A stretch of DNA of 64,000 bases from Wolbachia endosymbiont (group B) of Parapoynx stratiotata (GTDB taxonomy: Bacteria > Pseudomonadota > Alphaproteobacteria > Rickettsiales > Anaplasmataceae): positions 930,001-994,000 of the forward strand of contig NZ_OX366335.1 in assembly GCF_947250635.1 (NCBI RefSeq), in the 5' to 3' direction. Shown here one piece after another: positions 47,045-56,354 of the stretch. A model generated the notes under the pieces. The model did no database searches and was not told where the DNA came from. It saw only the letters and a program-made list of their open reading frames with translations. Each line of letters opens with the position of its first letter. Within the stretch, counting starts at the first letter, position 1. The translations under genes and the position numbers were made by a program.

Positions 47045-47149
47045 ATCAAATCTTGTTTAATACAGTTCATCTCTCTATTTCATACATGACGCATAATTGC
47101 GCCTTTTCCATAACGCTCACCACCTTAGAGCTTGACTTTATCTAATTGT

Positions 47150-47729
47150 TATATTGATGCTCAGTGCGGAGAAGTTTTAAATGAAGCATTAGACAATATT
47201 AATCTTCCAAATATTACTGAGTGTAAATTAACTTCTAGCATTATTGGCGCAGAAGGCTCAATAGCGATCACTAAATTGTTAAAGAATGGGTAACTTTCCA
47301 AATCTTGTTAAACTTGATTTAATTTCTAATGATATTGATGTTGAAAGTGGAATAATATTAATGAGTGCGCTAAGGGGTGGTAGTTTTTCAAATATTAAAG
47401 AATTTAATTTACTTTATGACAACGTTTGCAACGAAGGCATAGCAGCATTAAGTGAATCATAGAACAACAATATGCTTCCAAATCTTATTAAGTTTAGTTT
47501 TCCCTTTAGTATTACTAATGATAACAAAGATATGGAAATGTCAAGCGAATACCTATTAGGTTAATAGCATCATATAGAAAAAGGCAAGTTACATTTATTT
47601 GTTGCTGCTCATAGAACATCCAAATTCAACTATAGACCTGCTAAAAGGTGTAGGAAATCTTACTGCTATTGACATTATTGCGAAAATTCCATCAATTGAT
47701 AACTTCCTATTCTGTGTAAAAAAATAAGA
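47150..47729 (+). pseudogene. Leucine-rich-repeat protein remnant
   Basis: Fragments in shifting frames read EVLNEALDNINLPNITECKL, IGAEGSIAITKLLKNG, NFPNLVKLDLISNDIDVESG, FSNIKEFNLLYDNV and MLPNLIKFSF. This is the ~30-residue periodicity of ribonuclease-inhibitor-type LRRs (LPNLxxLxL...G...). There are in-frame stops at several points. The end (VGNLTAIDIIAKIPSIDNFL) is reminiscent of an ankyrin/LRR cap. Degenerate host-interaction gene at the prophage edge. Confidence 0.6.
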
Positions 47730-47825
47730 AAGGAGAGGAAAAAAGGATTAGTTTCTTTTATGATTATCCAAGAAGTCTAGTCTAAATTCAAGTTTTGTGA
47801 ATAGGCCTAGCGCTTAAATTTTTGA

Positions 47826-48755
47826 TCAAAAAGGGACAAGTTTAGTAAAAAATAATGATATTATAAGTGGAACATAAAATAGTCCCACTGCAGTACTAAT
47901 TAGGAGCAATAAAGTAGCTTTATCTGGTTGGTAATTTAAAATATTAGCAAGTATTATACTGGATCCAGAAATCGGAATAATAGCCAGTAACATCAGTGCT
48001 TTATAGATGCTTTCATCGTATATACCTGTAACATGCTTGTCTAGCAAGACAATTCCCAAAACAAATAACGGCCAGAATATGTACTTTGCTACAATAGTGG
48101 TCAAGGCAAGCTTCCAATCTACTTTAAAATTTGTAATTTGTGCAATACTTACTCCAAGCAGCACCATTCCTAATGTGATAAATGTACTTCTGATATTTAT
48201 CATAACATCTGTCAACAAAGTGGGTATTTGTATATCATATATACTTAAAAAGAAACCTAGAATCATTGCATATAATGAGGGAAGTTTGAGTAACTTTAAT
48301 ACGCATTCTTTTGCAGTATAGATACCATTTGCAGCTATATAAAATCCCAAGCTATTTTCAAATAGTACCATTCCTATGTAACAGACAACATACACAGACA
48401 CTGAATCTTCATCAAATAAAGCCATGGCAATCGGTAGACCAAAATAACCCATACTTGTGCTGCCCGAGCTAAACGCTAATATGTTTCTCGTGTTGTCCTT
48501 AAATAAAAAAGAAGAAAGATAATACACTGATAAGGACATAGTACTACCTATAAACCATATCAAAATCGGCAGAGAAATTACTTTTAAATTAACTTCTGTA
48601 TGAGATACTCCGTATAAAATCACTATTGGATTAGCTATATAAAAGAGTATTTGAGATATAGTATTTCTATCAATTTTAAGATATCTTCCTGCTAAGTAAC
48701 CAATAAGTATTGTAATGTAAATAGGTAATATTTTGAGGAAAAGAGTAAAGAACAT
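47826..48755 (-). CDS. AEC (auxin efflux carrier) family transporter
   Basis: A 309-residue inner-membrane protein with about ten hydrophobic helices arranged in two halves, as in the AEC / malonate-transporter group. The N-terminus ILIGYLAGRYLKIDRNTISQ, the NPIVILYGV segment and GSTSMGYFGLPIAMAL (family block GSxNxGxxGLPIA) support it. Substrate not predictable; members export organic acids or related anions. No operon partner. Confidence 0.85.
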   Translation of the reverse strand: MFFTLFLKILPIYITILIGYLAGRYLKIDRNTISQILFYIANPIVILYGVSHTEVNLKVISLPILIWFIGSTMSLSVYYLSSFLFKDNTRNILAFSSGSTSMGYFGLPIAMALFDEDSVSVYVVCYIGMVLFENSLGFYIAANGIYTAKECVLKLLKLPSLYAMILGFFLSIYDIQIPTLLTDVMINIRSTFITLGMVLLGVSIAQITNFKVDWKLALTTIVAKYIFWPLFVLGIVLLDKHVTGIYDESIYKALMLLAIIPISGSSIILANILNYQPDKATLLLLISTAVGLFYVPLIISLFFTKLVPF

Positions 48756-49008
48756 ACTAGCCTATTGTGATATCTTTGCTGATAAAGTGATATTAGATTT
48801 TAAGGTATTGTAAAAGTAAGTAAAATTTATTTTCCAATTAATCAAGTTCATAGTTAGTTAAAAAAGATTCACTGAGTGCCAAAATTTGTTCTTATATAGG
48901 ACTTAATAGTGATATTTTTATGATTAAATTATGTTAAGTTTGTATAAAGCTCCTTGTATATTTTTATAAACCACTTGTAGTAATTTAGGTAGATTGTTGA
49001 AAAAACAC

Positions 49009-49566
49009 TCATCTTGAATGGTTCTCAGGAATTCTTGCCTTAATCATTAAAATCGCATCATTACTTTCCATAATTTTTTTAAAGCCAACTTTTTCGTAAA
49101 CACGGATTGCACAAGCATTTGCTATACCTGGGTCGACAAAGGCATTCTCATAAACTTTAAAGACAAATTTGTTTAAAAATATATTCAAAGCTTGTGAACC
49201 AACTCCTTTACCTACATAATTCAGCTCTCCGATATACCAGTCTATAGCAGCACAACTTTCTGGAAGCTCTGAAGTATCGTAGCCTTGTTCAGGTGGAAAA
49301 TCTTGCCTATTATAGTATTGAATATAACCAATATCAACTGCGTCACAATTAATAATGAATGCATACATCGGTTTTTCAATAATTTGCGTCTCAAACTTCA
49401 AACGTTTGAACCCCTTAATGTAGGTACTATATTTTTTCTCAATTAACTCTGGTGTCCAATTTATATCTGCATCCCACCATAGCTTTACGTGAGGTGTTTC
49501 TAACCATTTTAATAACAGTAAAAAATGTTCTTCTTTCAACGCTTTAAATGTGATATTTTTATTCAT
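49009..49566 (-). CDS. GNAT acetyltransferase, AAC(6')-like
   Basis: A 185-residue protein resembling the aminoglycoside 6'-N-acetyltransferase / RimJ-like subgroup. Features are the N-terminal FKALKEEHFLLLLKWLETPH and VKLWWDAD, the central AAIDWYIGELNYVGKGVGSQ (acetyl-CoA loop) and the C-terminal AIRVYEKVGFKKI. The true acceptor is unknown; similar genes also occur as siderophore or protein acetylases. Its start overlaps or abuts the divergent MFS gene. Confidence 0.8.
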   Translation of the reverse strand: MNKNITFKALKEEHFLLLLKWLETPHVKLWWDADINWTPELIEKKYSTYIKGFKRLKFETQIIEKPMYAFIINCDAVDIGYIQYYNRQDFPPEQGYDTSELPESCAAIDWYIGELNYVGKGVGSQALNIFLNKFVFKVYENAFVDPGIANACAIRVYEKVGFKKIMESNDAILMIKARIPENHSR

Positions 49567-49582
49567 TAATGAAAAATCTCAA

Positions 49583-50752
49583 ATGTTACTACCATTTCTG
49601 TTAATCCTGTCTCTAATTGCCAAGTTCATTGAGATTGACATTTCCGTACCTAGTTTTCCTGATATGGTGCGCTATTTTAACGTATCAGAAGGAACAATTC
49701 AATTAACTATTGCTTATAATTTCCTAGGCTTTTGCATAGGAGGGTTATTTTTTGGTCCATTGTCTGAATGTTATGGCAGAAGAAGGATTATGATCATAGG
49801 TAACACTTTGTTATTAATTGGCGCTGTTGGTTGTGTTTTTGCACCGTCGGTTTTTTCTCTTTTAATTTCTCGTTTTATTCAAGGTATTGGTGCAAGCACA
49901 TCTGTAGTTGTGTTTGCAATCGTTGCAGACAGTTATCAGGGTGACAAAGCAATAAAATTTATTGGAATCATGAATTCTGTTCTAACAGTTGTCATGGCAA
50001 TTGCGCCAGTGTTAGGCAGTTTCATCAATGAAATTGTAGGGTGGCGTGGTAATTATGCAACTGTTGCAATACTTTGTTTAATCTCCTGGGTTTTACTGCT
50101 TTTTCTGTTACCAGAAACAAAAAAGGACCGCGATATTTTCAGTTTGAAAAAAATGATGAAAGATTACAGAAAACTACTATCTAGTCCGAGATTTGTCACG
50201 TTGTCTTTGGTACCGAGTCTCTTTTCTGCCGCTTATATGTCATTCATCACTTGTGGACCTTTTCTGTATATGAAGACTTTTGGTTTATCTAGCACTATTT
50301 ATGCACTACATCAAGGTGCAATAGTTGGGTCCTTCTCACTTATTAGCCTGTTTTCCAGTAAGATCTTAAAGAAACTTGGAGCAATATGGTGTGTAATTTC
50401 TGGTACAAGCGTGGGTGCTATTGGGTCTCTATTGCTTGTAATACTCAGTTTAATCATGCCCCATTCTTCCTACTTAGTAACACTATCTATGATTATTTTT
50501 TCTATCGGTTGTGCAATATGCCAGCCAGTGATTTTTAACGCATCAATAAACGTTTTTCCTGAAATTAAAGGTACGGCTTCTTCTGCACTCTCGTTCATTA
50601 GAGCTTTTGTTATGGCTATTTTTATCAGCTTAACAAGCTACGTTTACAACGGTCAGGCAATCAATATATCTCTTCTTGTTCTATCTGCAGTAGCGCTAGA
50701 ACTTATTTTTACTGCCTATTTATTGTTTTCAAGATCTGGAGAAAATCTATAA
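49583..50752 (+). CDS. MFS drug-resistance transporter, Bcr/CflA type
   Basis: A ~389-residue protein with 12 membrane helices. The first helices (IEIDISVPSFPDMVRYFNVS), GGLFFGPLSECYGRRRIMII (MFS motif A) and RFIQGIGASTSVVVFAIVAD (motif of drug:H+ antiporter 12-TM type) are diagnostic. The frame is open from a GTG at 49550, which would overlap the divergent neighbour; the ATG at 49583 (MLLPFLLIL) is preferred. Probably exports small toxic compounds. Confidence 0.88.
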   Translation: MLLPFLLILSLIAKFIEIDISVPSFPDMVRYFNVSEGTIQLTIAYNFLGFCIGGLFFGPLSECYGRRRIMIIGNTLLLIGAVGCVFAPSVFSLLISRFIQGIGASTSVVVFAIVADSYQGDKAIKFIGIMNSVLTVVMAIAPVLGSFINEIVGWRGNYATVAILCLISWVLLLFLLPETKKDRDIFSLKKMMKDYRKLLSSPRFVTLSLVPSLFSAAYMSFITCGPFLYMKTFGLSSTIYALHQGAIVGSFSLISLFSSKILKKLGAIWCVISGTSVGAIGSLLLVILSLIMPHSSYLVTLSMIIFSIGCAICQPVIFNASINVFPEIKGTASSALSFIRAFVMAIFISLTSYVYNGQAINISLLVLSAVALELIFTAYLLFSRSGENL

Positions 50753-51018
50753 TCACCATATAGATCCTTCTCATTTCTAGTTATTGCGGTAATATGTATT
50801 GCAATTTTGCCGGCTGCTCTAAATGTATCTCTTCCACATCACCTAGTCTATATTAGTTAACAAGTATGAGCTTGCTCATGCGTCTAAAATTTGAGAGCCA
50901 ACTTTCAACAATCCAATCAAATTCTAACTTTCTTTAAAATACTGTTTCTTGCTGTTTTTATACCCTAAAAAATTTAGCTTACTTTTGCGCTAGTTCGTTC
51001 AAATAGCATTAGTACGAT
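50753..51018. other. Intergenic between MFS gene and murC remnant
   Basis: About 265 bp without a gene or clear signal. Confidence 0.4.
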
Positions 51019-51953
51019 TTACTTTTTTTTGGGATGTAGAGATTTTCTAGGGATTGTCTTCTTGAGTTCTATAGTATTTTGTTCAACATTGAAACGAGAG
51101 TCCCGTTTCAAGCATTGAAGTGACGAATCAAGAGCTGCTTTTATCCCATCCCTATCAACTATTTGAGTAGTTGACAATGGAATCCAGTTATTTTCGTTTA
51201 TACTAATCAATACATCAAATTCTATGCTATTATTGTGTTGTTTGACGTTGCTGGCTCTAATCTTATCATTCCCAAACCCAAACGTTATAGAATTATTCTC
51301 ATCATAATTGACGCTTGCAGAATCAGGTAAAACCGCAAAATCCGCGTTGTTTACAAATCGAGAAAATGCATTTTTGATTTCGTTAAATGTACCGTAATGG
51401 TCTATATGGTCGTCATTAATACTTGTTACAACAGCAATATTTGCAGGAATTTTTAACATAGTTCCATCAGACTCATCAGCCTCGATTAAAAAAATGTCAC
51501 TCTTGCCAAGTTTTGAATTACTCTGATAGGAGTTTAATACTCCTCCCAGAATTACAGTAGCATCAGTACCAGAATGATCAAAAATGGAAGCAATCATAGA
51601 TGTTGTTGTTGTCTTGCCACTTGAACCAGAAACCGCTATCACATATTTACCTTTCATAATTTTAGCCAGCATGTCTGACCTATGCAAAACTGTTTTATTG
51701 TTATTTCTTGCTGCAACTAGCTCCACATTATCAGGTTTTATTGCGGAAGAATGTACAACTATTTGAGCTTGTCTAATACTACTTGCATCGTGACCAATAT
51801 AGACCTCTATACCTAATTTTTGTAACCTATCTATATTGTCATTTGATCGCGTATCACTGCCTTGAATTTTATAACTGGAATTATGAAGAATTTCAGCAAT
51901 TGCGCTCATTCCAATTCCACCTATACCGATTATATGTATTACTTCTTTTTTAG
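51019..51953 (-). pseudogene. murC: UDP-N-acetylmuramate-L-alanine ligase, broken at both ends
   Basis: MurC adds L-Ala to UDP-MurNAc in lipid II synthesis. The N-domain ([37 protein letters not shown]) and the ATP site ([20 protein letters not shown]) plus EADESDGTM and [13 protein letters not shown] are well preserved. After about residue 285 the sequence departs from MurC and ends at ~337 of the usual ~470 residues; the C-terminal ligase domain is absent. The start is replaced by an IS6-like element. An intact murC elsewhere would be expected. Confidence 0.85.
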
Positions 51954-52699
51954 GGTTCTGTCGCATTTGTAGGGAAGTAGAAAGAAGAATGATATAATTG
52001 TCTAAAAAAAAAGCAAAGATGTTTCGTATCAATCAAAAATTGTTGCCATATTTCAAAGGATTTAGCTTTTCAGAGGATGTTATCTGTATACATGAAATGT
52101 CGATTCTCTTTGAGCTATCGAGATTTGGAAGAAATGATGAGTATAAGGGGAGCAAAATGCTACGTTACAAAGGTGGGTTATCACCACTGATAGATGAGGC
52201 AGTAAGGAAAAGAAAGAAGCAGGTTGGTAGTAGTTGGAGAGACTTACATTAAATTAAACGGTAAATGGGTTTATTTATATACTGTAGACTTGTGTGTTAG
52301 TAGAGACAAGTCTGCAGCACTTGCATTCTTTCGTAAAGCCTTCAGGAGTAACTATCTTCCTGAGAAAATTGTAATTGATAAAAGCGGCAGTAATACTGCT
52401 GCTCTTGATGATTTGAATGCAGAAATTTCTGAAGATTACAGTTCTTCAAATAAAATATCTAAATAATATTGTTGATAGATTTATCAAAAAACTAATAAAG
52501 CCAATGCTTGGGTTTAAAAGCTTCCATTCCGCAAAGATTACCATCACAGGCATAGAAAATATTCGTATGATTCAAGAAAGACAAATTATTAAAATAATGT
52601 TTCTACTTTTGAGAATTTTGCTATGTTAATGGCTTCATAACTCCTATAATCCCACCTTTAATGATCTTCTTTCCTATGGTTTATAGATGCGACAGAACC
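51954..52699 (+). mobile_element. IS6-family element, degenerate
   Basis: 746 bp with terminal repeats GGTTCTGTCGCAT / ATGCGACAGAACC, the IS6-type end sequence. Broken frames read VGETYIKLNGKWVYLYTVDL, KSAALAFFRKAF, LPEKIVIDKSGSNTAALDDL, IKYLNNIVDRFIKKLIKPML and GFKSFHSAKITITGIE, the IS6/IS26 transposase order. Flanking TTTTTTAG and TTTTTTAT are a near-perfect 8-bp duplication. Confidence 0.88.
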
Positions 52700-52781
52700 T
52701 TTTTTATACGTTAGCTACAGTTAAAACATAATTGACTTTGCCTAGTTAATATTTCAAATTATAAAAAAGGCAAATAATTCT

Positions 52782-53558
52782 ATGATATTGCAGGGTAAAA
52801 AAGGGTTAATAACCGGAATAATAAATAAGAGGTCAATAGCATATGGTATAGCAAAGACTCTATCAGAACATGGAGCTGAGCTTGCAATCACTTATCAAAA
52901 TGAAACAATAAAAGAGAAATTATTACCAATAGCAAGTGAATTAAATGTAGAGTTAATATTGCACTGTAATGTTTCAAATGAGGAAACTATAGATAATGCT
53001 TTTAAGGAAATAAAGGAGAAGTGGGGTGCTATTGATTTTTTGGTACATGCAATAGCATTCTCCGATAAAAATGAGCTAAATGGTAAATATGTCAATACTT
53101 CACTAAACAACTTTATTAATGCAATGCATATATCGTGCTATTCTTTTACTGCTTTAGCGCAAAGGGCGGAAAAAATGATGTTAAATGGCGGTAGTTTACT
53201 TACTTTATCTTACTATGGTGCTGAAAAAGTTATGCCAAATTATAATGTGATGGGTTTATGTAAAGCAGCACTTGAAGCAAGTGTAAAATATATAGCATGT
53301 GATCTCGGACCACAGAACATCAGAGTAAATGCAATTTCTGCTGGTCCAATCAGAACTTTGGCATCTTCTGGAATAAGTGATTTTCACTCCATATCGGAAT
53401 GGAATAGAAGTAATTCTCCACTTAGACGCAATGTTACAATAGAAGATGTTGGCAAGGCAGCACTATACTTATTAAGCGACCTGAGTAGTGGTACAACTGG
53501 AGAAATTTTACATGTTGATTCAGGGTATAATGTTGTGGGAATGAAGATAGTAGACTAA
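52782..53558 (+). CDS. fabI: Enoyl-[acyl-carrier-protein] reductase
   Basis: A 258-residue NADH-dependent reductase of type II fatty acid synthesis (last step of each elongation cycle) and a member of the short-chain dehydrogenase fold. Visible are the GLITGIINKRSIAYGIAKTL nucleotide-binding start specific to FabI, VHAIAFSDKNEL, and the catalytic block LSYYGAEKVMPNYNVMGLCK (Y...Y...K). Near the C-terminus is SAGPIRTLASSGI. Length normal, single gene. Confidence 0.96.
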   Translation: MILQGKKGLITGIINKRSIAYGIAKTLSEHGAELAITYQNETIKEKLLPIASELNVELILHCNVSNEETIDNAFKEIKEKWGAIDFLVHAIAFSDKNELNGKYVNTSLNNFINAMHISCYSFTALAQRAEKMMLNGGSLLTLSYYGAEKVMPNYNVMGLCKAALEASVKYIACDLGPQNIRVNAISAGPIRTLASSGISDFHSISEWNRSNSPLRRNVTIEDVGKAALYLLSDLSSGTTGEILHVDSGYNVVGMKIVD

Positions 53559-53627
53559 TACAGTAATGCAGATGCATGTGAAGCCTGTGTTTTTTGTTAT
53601 CCGAGTAATTGACATTGGAGCCCAGTA

Positions 53628-53880
53628 TCAGCTACTAGAATGACAACATTTTTTAATTAAATCTTCGCATATTAACCATAGGGTTATTATTTTACAAGTA
53701 TTTGTTGCCGCTGATCTTCTATTTTTACTTCTTCCATTTGGGTTAAGAGATTGTGCGTGAGGGTTGCTCTTGAAGTTGCCTTGCAAGGAAAAGTTTTTTT
53801 CCTTCCGATCTTGGAGTTGCTTTGCAAGCAAGAAATCCTATTGTTCTTGTGTTTGTTTTGCTAAGACTTTATTCTTATTA
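53628..53880 (-). pseudogene. Degenerate tail of an OTU-type paralog
   Basis: On the minus strand VLAKQTQEQ-stop-DFLLAKQLQDRKEK closely repeats the segment QQQEQEDFLLAKQLQIDE of the OTU protein just upstream. A further frame gives LFLARQLQEQP. This looks like the decayed C-terminal end of a duplicate gene. The flanking DNA (about 53613-53644) carries the repeat motif CAGTATCAGCTACTAGAATG also found in the 250-bp element at 8631. Confidence 0.5.
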
Positions 53881-53952
53881 AGCAGTGGTTAAAAATGAGC
53901 ATGGCTTTTATTATAGAATGCCCCCCTATAGAAGTATATAGACTATGAAGAC

Positions 53953-55134
53953 TTATCTTACAGGTTGTGGTACTTGTTGTTGATAAAATGTTTTTTCTAC
54001 ACGTGCTTCTTCCACACTGCACCTTCTTGATAAGACTGGCTCCTCAAGGCATTTTATACGTTGCTGTACATCATTAATGCACTGCCCTATAACATCACCA
54101 ATTTTTCCATCAGCATTTTTTGCCAATAACTCATCAAACTCCCTCTCAATCTCTACTCTCTCAGAGATATCCTTTGAAAGATCACAATATTCCAAAATTT
54201 CATCTATCTGAAGTTGTTTTGCTAATAGAAAGTCTTCTTGCTCCTGCTGCTGTTTTATTAACTCTTGAGTTACAATTTTAGCCCTAGAGTAATGATTTCC
54301 TTCAAGATATATTGTTTCTCTCTCTTTACTACCCCATAACTCGTCATTTAATTTATAACTCTCACGATCAAACATCTGATTTAGTTGATCATCATTTATT
54401 ATTTCAGGATTTGGTTCAAACTTTTGTTGTTTCTCTCTGCCGCTAACTTTACAATGGACATTAATTTCAATGTTAGCTAAAGAAGCTAATAATTGAATTT
54501 CTTCAATAAAAGGAAAATAACTTTTACTTTCTATTGCTTCTAGATAGGATTGATAGAGTTCAGGTTTGTCAAGAAATGAGCGTGTAATAAAATCACTGTT
54601 ATATTCGGCATTATAGTCACTCTCACCAATGCCATCAAGAGCCTCTGCATATTCACTGAGATTAAGCACAGCTTGATTATGCGATATATTAAATTTGCTA
54701 ACAGCTCTACTTACTAACCTCTTCACATTACCTTCAGCATTTTCAATTTTCCTATTTGTTTGCTTAACCAGACCCTTTATTTTATCAGACTTGCCAGTTA
54801 AATCCCCTGGCTTATTAAAAAACATATTAAAAACCTTTTCTAGCTGATCCTTTAAAGGAGCTGGCATACTTGGATCATCTAAAGACGTAAATCGACTTAA
54901 AAATTTGTGCCATTCCATTCTCATATCTTGCGCTCTTTCAGCTTTATATGTACCAGAACTGTTATCACCAAACACTGCATGAAAAAAGCAATTGCCATCA
55001 CCTGCAGTATCATATTTAACTACTTGGTTATTAGAAGGTTCTTTTTCTACATTACTCTCTGAAGTCTTGCGTACTTTAGCATTTTCAATACTGTCAAAAC
55101 CATTTGGTAATTTCCGTTTTCTAAGCCCAACCAT
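53953..55134 (-). CDS. OTU-family cysteine protease (candidate deubiquitinase)
   Basis: A 393-residue protein, with AAGGTAG ahead of the ATG. The OTU catalytic start VVKYDTAGDGNCFFHAVFGD gives D46 and C49. The matching histidine is H281 in IYLEGNHYSRAKI, preceded by the LASLANIEINVH strand. OTU enzymes cleave ubiquitin chains; bacteria lack ubiquitin, so the target would be the host. The N-terminus is basic (GLRKRKLP), resembling a nuclear import signal. Just after the domain, EQEDFLLAKQLQIDEI (~299-312) resembles a ubiquitin-interacting motif. The C-terminal third is helical and charged. No Sec signal, so release would need type IV secretion. Confidence 0.85.
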   Translation of the reverse strand: MVGLRKRKLPNGFDSIENAKVRKTSESNVEKEPSNNQVVKYDTAGDGNCFFHAVFGDNSSGTYKAERAQDMRMEWHKFLSRFTSLDDPSMPAPLKDQLEKVFNMFFNKPGDLTGKSDKIKGLVKQTNRKIENAEGNVKRLVSRAVSKFNISHNQAVLNLSEYAEALDGIGESDYNAEYNSDFITRSFLDKPELYQSYLEAIESKSYFPFIEEIQLLASLANIEINVHCKVSGREKQQKFEPNPEIINDDQLNQMFDRESYKLNDELWGSKERETIYLEGNHYSRAKIVTQELIKQQQEQEDFLLAKQLQIDEILEYCDLSKDISERVEIEREFDELLAKNADGKIGDVIGQCINDVQQRIKCLEEPVLSRRCSVEEARVEKTFYQQQVPQPVR

Positions 55135-55252
55135 AATTTCTACCTTAATTCAAGCTATATGTTATTATATTAACTAACTTATTAATAAGTAACTAATTAG
55201 GTATAGCAAAAATTTTTTAATTATGCAATAATTAAGGCTTTAAATAGCAAAT

Positions 55253-56347
55253 ATGAGCTTTAACTGTGGTATAGTTGGGTTACCAAATATAGGAAAATCA
55301 ACTTTATTTAATGCACTTACAGAGTCAAGTGCAGCTGAAGCTGCAAATTATCCTTTTTGCACAATCGAGCCAAATGTTGGCAAAGTGCCAATACGAGATC
55401 AGCGTTTGAAACAAATTGCCGCGATTGCTCACTCAGGGAAAATAATCTACAATCAACTGGAAGTTGTCGATATTGCCGGCTTGGTTAAGGGTGCGAGCAA
55501 GGGTGAAGGACTAGGAAATAAATTTTTGAGTCATATCAGAGAAGTTGATGCCATTGTTCATCTGCTCAGGTGCTTTACGGATGACGATATCAGCCATGTA
55601 AACAGTAAAATAGATCCAATATCAGATGCTGAAATAGTGGAAATGGAATTAATTCTAGCTGATATTGATAGCATAGAAAAAAGGCTTCCTCAATTAGAAA
55701 AGAAAGCAAAGCAAGGTGGTAAAGAGCTAAAAAAGCAGCTTGAGTTGATGCAAGAGGTTTTAGCTACTTTAAAACTTGGCAAGCCTGCAAGAAGCTTAGA
55801 GCATATTGATGAAGATGAAATGAAGTTGCTTCAATTGCTAACAACAAAGCCTGTTATGTACGTCTGTAATGTTGAAGATACAAATGTTATCACTGGCAAT
55901 GAGTTATCTAAAAGAGTGGAAAAAATGGCAGAGGAAAACAAAAGCAAATTTTATTGCATTTCAGCGAAACTTGAAGCAGATATTGCAAATCTTGATAGTG
56001 AAGAGGAAAAACAGAATTTTTTATTAGAATTTGGCTTGCAAGAATCAGGACTTGATGGAGTAGCACGTATTATGTATGAAGTGCTAAGTATGATAACTTT
56101 TTTTACTGTGGGACCCAAAGAAGCACGTGCATGGCCAATAAAGATAGGATCAACAGCTGACAAAGCATCAGGTGTAATTCACACTGATTTTGAAAAGGGC
56201 TTTATAAAAGCAGAAACCATAAGCTTTGAAGACTATATAAAATATGGAAGCGAATCAGCTTGCAAAGATGCAGGGAAAATTCGCTTCGAAGGCAGAGATT
56301 ATATCGTGCAAGATGGCGATATAATGCACTTTAGGTTTAATGTGTAG
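55253..56347 (+). CDS. ychF: Ribosome-binding ATPase YchF
   Basis: A 364-residue Obg-related P-loop protein (OLA1/YchF) that prefers ATP. G1 GLPNIGKSTLFNAL, G3 DIAGLVKGASKGEGLGNKFL and the NVED G4-like motif (VMYVCNVEDTNV, characteristic of ATP preference) are present. The C-terminal TGS domain (TFFTVGPKEARAWPIKIG) is also present. Length is typical. Divergent from the OTU gene. Confidence 0.97.
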   Translation: MSFNCGIVGLPNIGKSTLFNALTESSAAEAANYPFCTIEPNVGKVPIRDQRLKQIAAIAHSGKIIYNQLEVVDIAGLVKGASKGEGLGNKFLSHIREVDAIVHLLRCFTDDDISHVNSKIDPISDAEIVEMELILADIDSIEKRLPQLEKKAKQGGKELKKQLELMQEVLATLKLGKPARSLEHIDEDEMKLLQLLTTKPVMYVCNVEDTNVITGNELSKRVEKMAEENKSKFYCISAKLEADIANLDSEEEKQNFLLEFGLQESGLDGVARIMYEVLSMITFFTVGPKEARAWPIKIGSTADKASGVIHTDFEKGFIKAETISFEDYIKYGSESACKDAGKIRFEGRDYIVQDGDIMHFRFNV

Positions 56348-56354
56348 TATACAT

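Noticed and set aside
53628..53831. Independent 67-residue gene downstream of the OTU gene
   Set aside because: The frame resembles the OTU tail and has a stop in the middle of the similarity, so it is a remnant rather than a gene.
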